NCBI GenBank assembly: GCA_009602735.1 | Contig: WELA01012345.1 | Location: forward strand, 605,120-669,119 | Reading direction: 5' to 3' | DNA length: 64,000 bases | From: Mesotaenium endlicherianum | Lineage: Eukaryota > Streptophyta > Zygnematophyceae > Zygnematales > Mesotaeniaceae | Part shown: positions 56,416 through 64,000 of the stretch, in pieces | How the letters are laid out: every line of letters starts with the position of its first letter | Position numbering within the stretch: position 1 is the first letter of the stretch | Position numbers and translations under genes: made by a program | Notes under the pieces: model-generated | What the model was told of the DNA's origin: nothing | The model's input: the letters and a program-made list of their open reading frames with translations, nothing else | The model's database searches: none

Positions 56416-58128
56416 CTAGCCCTCAGGCTTTCCTGCCTGATTGTTAGGAGGCAGAGTGTCAGGCTTTGCAGCCTGCTTCTTTGGCTTTTTACCTTTCCCA
56501 ATGAATCGTCGTTTCTCATGTTGAGCAGGGTACGTTAGACGCCTCCGGATGGGTTGCCTCAAGAATCTCTCTTCGTCGGCTGCAGTCCAGCTGGTCCCAG
56601 TTCCTCCTTCTTCACGTTGATGCGGTGGATTCGCCAATGGCCACCCAGCTGGGTCTGCCCTGGGGTCAATTGTCCCACCCCATTGTCGCTCAATGGTAGC
56701 GATACGCGCAACGATTGTACCAAACTCCTCTCCAATTGGCAACGTGACCGCCCATGCCTGCGTCAATGTCTGCTGCCTCCGAGCTGCAGCCAATTGCGCA
56801 TACACAGTAGTTTCTGCTGTCAAACGGCTTATGGTGCTCTTCAGCTCCACCAGCTCCTTCTCAGAAACTGCAGGTGTCTTACGAGGTGGGTCGTTCCTTC
56901 CCCACGTTCCAGTGGATGAAGGGCGCACCATGGGAATGTTAATTCCTAATGCTATGGCTTTGCGGATCAAGCCATCTTCTCCCTCTCTCTGCAAAATATC
57001 CAAGATAGGTTGCGGAGGTGGGACCATGGTTTCTCTCGAAATCCCTTCTCCCTGAGCTGCTCCCTTATATTTGAAATAACGCATCAGAATCCGCCTGAAG
57101 GGTGCATTTCCCTCCCTGGCCACTTTCCTTGGTCTGCTTGCGCGACCACGTGGCTTACCTTGCGCTGTTTCCACTTTAGCAGTGCAAGCAGTCATCTCCT
57201 GCGGCTGTGGTGGTTGTACAGGTGGTGCAGGCTCTGGTGCTGGGATGCTGGCGATCGGTGTATTGGATGTTGGCGACCTTAGATCGTCATACAGGTTTGC
57301 TGGACTGGGACCCAATAAGTGATTAACCACCCAGTCGTTTGTCCTGAGTCCTTGTAGGTCCAGCAGATCCATTTCTGCCGTAGGGAAGCGTGGAATTTCT
57401 TCCCGCATCTCTTCTCCATGGTTGAGTGAAGGCAGGTCAAACTCTGGAAGATTAGGCACCTCTGTCTTGTTTTCAACTGCCTCCTCCACTCCAGGTGGTG
57501 CTGGCGCCCTATTATTGTGTGTGTTGAGCCTTGCCATGTTAATGATGGCTGAATTGCAGTGCGTGTGCTGCTTTTGCCGCTTCATCTTCCTTGTGTCGTT
57601 GGGCGTATGCATCCAGCAGCTGCTCCATGATCTGCCTCGTGATGGATTCAGCTGTGCACCCAACTGAACCTTGTAGTTGCCCCTTAGTCTGCGGCTCTCG
57701 GCTCACCAGTGGAGGTGTTGTGAACAATTTCTTGTCCGACTCCTCCTTGCCTTCTTCAAAAATCACCTCCAGGCATATGGTCTTTGCAGACCCTCCAAAA
57801 TCTGCTGATTTTTGGCTACTCTCTTCAGCCCATTCACCAATATTGCACTGGCGTTCTCTACATGAGAGAAGGTCTGTAGGAATCATGGGACTCTTCAGGT
57901 GTCCTATTCAAGAATTCTGCAGTCGCCCATCTTGGTGCTTCTGAAGCGTCTTCTGGCTGTTCTTGCTTTGGTGAAGACGACATACATTTTTGATTAGCTT
58001 CCCAACTACTCGAGCTTTCCTGCCAGTAGTGTCCATGCCCAGTTGCCCTTGGGTTGAGGTTGGTGTCATATCCTGCCTCTACCTCTTCTGGGGTCATTTC
58101 GCGTCTTGATGTCGTCATTTCTGGGGGT
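56416..58128 (-). pseudogene. M5 linker region, function unknown
   Basis: Counterpart of M1 7287-8930. Shared blocks include RERQCNIGEWAEES, DLLDLQGLRTNDWVVNHL-type sequence, RASRPRKVAREGNAPFRRIL and the Lys/Pro-rich end near RT. Conservation between two diverged copies supports its being a real part of the polyprotein. No domain recognised. Part of a broken element. Confidence 0.6.
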
Positions 58129-58823
58129 TGAAAGGGGGAAGCGTGCGGGGAGTGCGCCCATACACACTCACGCACCCTCACCCGCCAGTGGAAGCGTGCA
58201 CGAGGACCTTTCCTAGTTGCCACCCTTGCAAGAGTTAGAGGGCTACATGAGAGAGGAGTGGAAAAGTAATCACTTTATTAAGAAAAGTCGTGTACAAGAT
58301 AAAAAGGTTAGTCTAGACTAGACTAGACTAGACTCCCTCCACTTCTTTGTGCTTCCCATTTATGCTTTAACTCCAAGTGTCCTCTCTAGCAAATTACCTC
58401 CAAAACCTTCTCCTATGGCTCCTTCCATGTAGGTGACCTTGCCTAGTTGGACAAGCTAGCACACTCACGAGCACACAATCACACTCTAGAATACTCTACT
58501 ACACAATCCACAAACTCCTCACGGAGGTTCTAGAAATTCTACAATCACTTTGGCACTCTACGTAATTGTACGTAGTTTCTAGAATCCTCATGATTCAATG
58601 TCCTACTTCCTGGACTCCAACCGAAATTTTCGTCATTGGACCTGTCCTTGTCACTAAATTGAATCCGTAACATCAAAAACTCACTAAAAACTCCCAAAAC
58701 TCATAACTTTCTCAATACTTGTCCAAATGACTTGAATGAAATAAAGGCCAAAGTTCTTCTAAAATCACACTCTATGGATATAAAATGCTAGAAAAATACA
58801 AACTACACTTTTATTACCTTACA
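58129..58823 (-). mobile_element. Solo LTR of the E4 family (copy D) in M5
   Basis: TGAAAGGGGGAAGC ... ACCTTACA, 695 bp. M5 coding similarity resumes on both sides (the region just after the methyltransferase domain). Flanks GGGGT and AGAGT are only partly alike, so the target duplication is decayed or was lost. A small GACTA tandem expansion is seen near 58311-58332. Confidence 0.82.
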
Positions 58824-60300
58824 AGAGTGGTGTCCCAAATATCTGGCTGCGCGTGTCATTCCTCACAGATGACGGGGTGTCTTGTGGGCCTTGTTCTGCG
58901 CTTGGTGGTGGTGTTTGTGCGTTGGGTGCCTGGTCCTCCATAGGCCTATCTTCTCTGTCTCGAGATGATTGCAATTCCGCCGTCCGATCACCCATCCGAT
59001 TTATCAGCTCTTGGCATCTTAACTATTCGGCCACCCCCACATTCCTAAATGTTGTAACTCTGGCGACTTTCGCGACATCTCTGCGCTCTGCTTCCTCTTC
59101 TTGTCGCCGTTGTGCAGCTTTGACAGCTCTTTAGTTTGATGTTGGCACCACCAGGATTCCAATTGTGGCCATTGGAGTTTCTGGCATAGGCTGGTTAGTG
59201 AATGTCAACCGCTGCCAGATCATGATCGTTTCCAATAACCAGGTAATAGAATGTTAGCCAATCATATTGCCAAAAATCTTTGCTGCTTCAGTTGGCCCTA
59301 CGGCACTAATTATGTGTCGAGCCATCGTGTCAGGTACTCCCAGGCAGTTTCCCTTTTCCATGGCAGTAGTCTCTCTCCATTGAGCATTACTGCTGTGCAA
59401 GTCTTTGACCATCCCTGGTCCCTCTCCAACAAAAGTACGAGATCCAGGATATGCTGTAAAAGTAGGCAGTACCACTCTTGGCTGGTCGGGTTCGTTGATG
59501 ACGCACTGTGGGTAAGTATCCCTCCTGGACACTGCTCTGGTGTGTACTTCCAAAACTTCTCCCACTGCCCGAGAGTTAGGCGACCGCCGTGTAAATGCCT
59601 CCATATCTTTGAGCACCTCGGTGGAAATGCCGTTGGTCCAGAATATTCTGGCCCGATGTGATCATCCTCCATGTTTGGCGTCATTGATCAGCACGTGATG
59701 CCCTAAGGTGGAGTCAAAAAAAGCCATGGCTCTCCTGGCTTCATTTGGCTGTAATCCATTCCTGGATGCACATTCTCTATCACAAACACTGGTGGGAAGT
59801 AGTGCTGGCGTTCCCGCAACATGCTGATAATTTTCACCATCCACCCCCACTGTTGTGCTCGTGGAATCATTGAATCCCCTCCTGTTTCCAGCTTGAGAGA
59901 AAGGTTGGCAAGGGAATCCAGCAAAGATCCAGGCAATCCTGTAACTATACAGGTACTCTGGCTTCACATCAAGAATGTTACCTCCAGCTATGCGCTCCAC
60001 ATGCTGATAGGCAAAAACTTGAAGTGATGCATTCGCCGCATCTGACTCATGACCTCTTGGAAGGCTTTGAAAGCATTGTTGTCGTTGTTCACATACAGAA
60101 CCTTGCACATCTCGATTCTTTGTTGAATAAGTGCCATAGTCCCAGATCCAAGTCCGGCGAATAACTCCAACACTACCTCTCCCATCTCACGAAAGGGATT
60201 GTCCATTTTGACAGTTCCCTGAGGCAGCGGTGAGACTCCTGGCATCAGGTTTGCAGCAGAGGTAACTGGATAGGGTACTGATAGCTGCTCTTGCGGGCCG
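58824..60300 (-). pseudogene. M5 C5 methyltransferase
   Basis: Motif I (LELFAGLGSGTMALI) lies near 60150, motif IV (AGFPCQPFSQAGNRRGF) near 59910, motif VI (VIENVHPG) near 59775, the target-recognition-like block (CVINEPDQPRVVLPTFTAY) near 59470, and motif X (IFGNMIG) near 59260. It aligns with the M1 enzyme along its length. Part of a broken element. Confidence 0.82.
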
Positions 60301-60599
60301 CGATCCCTGTTACTCACAGCTTCCAGTTGCTCCATAATCCTTGGTTGCCACACCAATGGCGTTGGCATGTTGATGCTAGTGTAGCCTTCTTCTTTGCTCC
60401 TCATGATGTCATCGTAAGAATCTGGGCACCTAGTAGTAGCGCAGCAGTCTAGCACCCCATAATTTGCTTCCCCATTGCCAACCATTTTTACAGGAGTTTC
60501 TCCCGTTGGTTGTTGGTCTGACTGCTGGTAAGTCACTTTCCACTTCCGCAGATTGATGATCATACCCACGAAAATAACAGCTTCTGTCCCCAGGAGAAT

Positions 60600-61166
60600 A
60601 TCGTAATTCTCCGTCTCTGTCATTGGGCACTCTATCAGTAGTGGCGCTTCCTCAAGTTTCCCCGAGTTGACTGTGATCTTCACAAGCTTGCGAGTGATCC
60701 CACAAGACTTTAAAATTTGCCCTGATGCAGTTCTCAATTGAGAAGAACTCTCTTTCAGGTCCCTTGCCGTCAATCCCAGAGCTTTTACAACTCTCTTTCC
60801 CAAAATGACCGGCTACGCGCCTGTATTCAATAGAATGTTGGGAGCTGGCCAACTGTTGAACGTCAGTGCACCATCCTTACTCTGCACCCTTACAGTGCTG
60901 AAATTGGTAGGCAATGAGGCGCTGTTTGCACCCTCCTCAGCTATATCCAACTGGTGACCGGCTTCTTCAACCGTGAACGAGTAGGTAATATGCAAATCAG
61001 CGAGTGAAAGCAAGGGAGCATGCTGGATCCGGTGTTCTACCAGAATCTTCAGCTTCTCCAACAAAAAACTAAATGTCTTATGTGTCCCGGTCCTGGCTTG
61101 TCGTAGCTGCGCTATCTCGTTCTCATCCAGAGTAATCCAAAAGGTCTGAGGATTCCTTTCCAGCAT
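60600..61166 (-). pseudogene. M5 aspartic protease region
   Basis: The NILLNTGA active-site neighbourhood near 60820-60840 aligns with M1 LLDTGAQPVIL. Flanking blocks (EEGANSASLPTNFSTVRVQ and LGLTARDLKES) are shared. Part of a broken element. Confidence 0.7.
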
Positions 61167-61199
61167 TCCTTGGTACCAGATGGTTGTGATCCGCTCGCT

Positions 61200-63066
61200 C
61201 GGCAGCCGTTGCGACCATAGCCTTTTCAGGCATCAGCTTCTCGCCTTTGCAGACGGTTTTCTCTGCAACATCTGCATCATAGTATGCATTAGGCGCATTT
61301 AGTTTTGCAAACTGAGCTTTCAACTCAATGAGTTCCGCACTCATGGCATCGTACTTCTGGTTACCCTTGCGGTTACCAGGGCTACCTTTTCTTTCTTTTT
61401 ACCATTGTCTGCTTCTTTTGTAGCAGCATTAGCCCATGGTGGCGTCAAATTTGGATTCTTAGACCAACACTCATCTTCTGAGTGTCCCTTCTTGCTGCAA
61501 TGTGCACATATCTGCGCCTTGCTAGCAGATAGTTGCTTAGCATCCAAGTACGGACAATCTCTCTTCTAATGTCTTGATTTCCCGCAATTCCAAGAACCTT
61601 CTGCTGTTTCAGCATTGTTGACATGCTTAGCAAACCTATTGAAAGACCCGCTCTTTTTCTTAAATTGAAAATTAGAGGTGTTGGCCTTAGGCAGAGAGGA
61701 TTTCTTCCTCCTCCCAGGAGCCATAAGCGTCCTGGAAGCCTCCTTATACCATACTTTACCTTCTTCAACATTGCGTGCTATTTCAGCAGTCTCGTTGATA
61801 TCCCAGTCACTTCCGCGCTTCGCGGACAGGTGCGGCCTGACTTCACGATCTGTGTCCTTGCCCAAGCACATCAAAAATTTGTCAGCCACTATTCTGGGCT
61901 CGTAAATTCCCGCTTTCTTGGCAAGATCCACCAATCTGGACTCAACCTCCATCACTGTCTTGTTCTTTCGACGGACAAAATGCACGTAACAGTGCACCTT
62001 AAGACTGCGATCCTCAAGGAATTGTGCTTCAAGCAACTTAAAGAAACAACGCAGATAGTGTTTGGAGTCTAGCTGGTCATCTCCAGCCTCCACCTACGGC
62101 AACTGGCCAAAGCTTGTGCATGGCCTTGTGGTGGCACTATCGCCCTGCTGCCCATTAAAAGGTGTAGCTCTGCGTGTTCCTCGTTCCTGAGCATTGGCAA
62201 TCTTCTCAGACAACTCTGCACACACCTTACGCAACTCGGCAACAGACCCGGCATCATCATTCTGAGTAGCAGCTCTCTGCTGACCCTCAATGAGTTGCCT
62301 CAGTGCGTCTGTTAGTTCTTGTGTTAGTGCAGCCAAGTCTACGCTCTCAACAGGTGCAGCAAGTATGGCTCTTCTTGATGATAAAGAGGACAATCGGGCT
62401 TTTGCAGCCTATTTTTGGATCTTGAGATCCCTAACCTTCTTTTGCTCGTCAAATGCCCATTCATGGGTAAGGTTCTCATCCTTCCGGGATCGACGATAGA
62501 GCAACAAGGCATCCTTGTCCAAGTACTGAACCAAGCTCACAAATGCAACATACTGAGTATAAGAAGAATCCTTCCGAATCCTCTCAAAGAAGTCAGCCAA
62601 ATAGATCTCATCAAACTCTTTGAAAGTGAGACTATTTCCACCGATTCGTCCACTAAAACGCTTTGTAGACATCTTGAACTTAGGATTTTCATCCTTATCA
62701 TCACCAACCATTTCGAATGGTGACCAAAACTCATTGACACACACGTCTTGCTCTTTGCCCAAATCAGGTGCAAAGGCTCGTGTACTATACGGTTTCTCAC
62801 CGTTCGCGGAGATATGGCGAGACTCGTCTCCGTGTACTATACGGTTGCTCACTCCGCTGGTTGTCAGTCTGCTCAGACGTCTCACTCCTTCGTGGACTCT
62901 GGCTAGAATCAGAATCTTTTGCAGGCTCCACATGATGATAGAGTCTTCCACTCCTCAACCGCATGTACAATTGAATTTCTCCGGGTCCCCTTCCAGATTG
63001 AGCACCGGCAGCCCTCACAGGCCTCAATCCCCTCTTTGCTTGGGAATTCTTATTCACCTGAACCAA
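61200..63066 (-). pseudogene. gag: M5 gag
   Basis: N-terminal VNKNSQAKRGLRP near 63050, then LTFKEFDEIYLADFFERI near 62610, the capsid-like region near 61780-62090, and the zinc-knuckle region near 61470-61610 (CAHCSKKGHSEDEC). It matches M1 and M2 gag. Part of a broken element. Confidence 0.78.
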
Positions 63067-64000
63067 TCAACGGAAGTTCTCAGAAGTAAGACAAAAGCGT
63101 CTTACTTCTGAACAGGCTTTCGCCCAAGTTGAGGGTTTACATAGTGAACAAATTTGTAATTTGCAAAAATCACGTCTAAGCAATTCAACAGGCAATGCCA
63201 GATTCAGAGAAAATCGCCTTACAAGGCTTTCGCTTAACTTTCACAAAGTCACAGCAAAACTCTGAAACTAAGCATCTATGCTGGCCTGGTTTGAGCTTCT
63301 TTGCTCAATACCGCGCCTTAGCAGTTCTCACTGCTTAGCTGGGCTCACTCAATTCTTCATTGAGAGCTTTACTTGTTAATACTACTTTTGCTATCAGCAA
63401 TTCGACAAATGAGACTTCTGAAAACTTCCAAATTAACACAGCACTCACCATTTTATGTGCCTTTTGCACATTTGTGGTGTTTGGCCTGAATTTGTGCAAG
63501 ACTCCTAGCAAATTATATCCTGCAAGCTTTCTACCTTCTACCCCCGAGATCCCTTCTTGAGAACTCCTCAGTTCTAACCTTTCTATGATACAATGAGAGG
63601 GAAATCTTCAAGCGTCGGCAGAAGCGTGGCTTCTTGATTCTCCTATGGCCTTGGGAATTCCTTCTTCTCCTCTCCTTCTGTGCCTACGCTCCTTCTGCTT
63701 CTTGGCAAAGATGCGAGGGCAAGAATGAGGCGGCTTCTGGCAGGCCTCGTGCCTTTCTCAGGCACCACGCATCATCCTCTCTTGAGAATGCAAGTGCTTA
63801 GTCACAGCACTTGGTTTGCATGCCGTCCTTACCTTGCAGCTCTCAACAGTTTAATAATCGTCACTTAACATGCATGCATGCCTCGTGATTGTCGCGCGTG
63901 ACCGCTTGGCCTTTCAGCTGGCAATCACGCCTATGTGGCAGGTGGCTGGCAAATCTTGAAGTAAACGCCTAAGCCGTGGCTGACGACTCCAGATCCTAGC
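63067..64000 (-). other. M5 leader, incomplete at the window edge
   Basis: Reverse complement of the M1 leader: perfect 12-bp hairpin at 63081-63110, GTGAGTGCTG block at 63440-63449, and GCATGCATGC palindromes near 63870. The element's 5' end is outside the window. Confidence 0.75.

Larger units (their letters stand above)
52966..64000 (-). mobile_element. M5: methyltransferase retroelement on the minus strand, runs off the window
   Basis: Minus-strand order from the right edge: leader (63067-64000, incomplete at the window edge), gag, protease, methyltransferase, linker, RT-RNase H, integrase, PHD-type end, polypurine tract (53272-53283) and tail to 52966. It parallels M1 throughout at high protein similarity. 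One E4-family solo LTR is nested at 58129-58823. A broken fossil with of the order of ten breaks. Its 5' terminus lies beyond the window. Confidence 0.85.

Noticed and set aside
58853-59134. Plus-strand genes opposite the M5 methyltransferase
   Set aside because: Shadow frames of the minus-strand methyltransferase region.
1-64000. CRISPR arrays, rRNA, plasmid or prophage features
   Set aside because: No spaced short repeats and no bacterial operon structure; the sequence is eukaryotic repeat DNA.

Overview
The window is almost entirely transposable-element sequence from a eukaryotic, plant-like nuclear genome. The best guess is a charophyte green alga. The main reason is a Ty3/gypsy-type family that carries a C5 DNA methyltransferase, which has been reported from charophytes and, in other retrotransposon classes, dinoflagellates. 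A plant-style initiator-Met primer site in the other LTR elements and a chromodomain element agree with this. Only one piece of a host gene is recognisable: a terminal exon of a NamZ/DUF1343-type exo-N-acetylmuramidase at 729-989.

Layout. 1-184 is microsatellite, followed by the NamZ exon and non-coding sequence to 1657. 1658-13209 is copy M1 of the methyltransferase element (+ strand), with a solo LTR inside it at 10201-11142. 13210-18050 holds no recognised gene, a duplicated 0.23-kb block (15135/16106) and a solo LTR (17090-17847). 18051-22141 is the 5' half of a second copy (M2). 22146-39245 is a piggyBac DNA transposon (- strand) split by two LTR elements: E2 (23214-29300, non-autonomous, - strand) and E3 (29328-37088, chromodomain Ty3, + strand). 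39250-42443 is the 5' part of another chromovirus-like element (E5, - strand), followed by a loose LTR piece. 42792-44087 is the 3' end of a methyltransferase element (M3, possibly the far end of M2). 44090-52960 is a short internally collapsed copy (M4) carrying a 1.2-kb TIR transposon and a solo LTR (N), which itself contains a complete non-autonomous LTR element (E4, 46942-51618). 52966-64000 is copy M5 (- strand), running off the right edge, with a solo LTR at 58129-58823.

The methyltransferase family is the most interesting content. Its order is leader, gag with two zinc knuckles, aspartic protease, C5 methyltransferase, a long unrecognised linker, RT-RNase H, integrase, then a PHD finger. 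The visible ends are always TGTCGCGAC at the left and GGCAC(G/A)ACA at the right. No pair of long terminal repeats is visible, although a polypurine tract and a complete integrase-type layout are present. M1 is flanked by a short target duplication at these ends. Copies M3, M4 and M5 abut end to end with 2 and 5 bases between them. All LTR-class copies look broken, but the M1 methyltransferase reading frame looks whole.

LTR divergence estimated by eye suggests E4 is the youngest (about 1-2 %), and E3 and E2 are older (about 3-5 %). No CRISPR, rRNA or convincing functional tRNA gene was seen.
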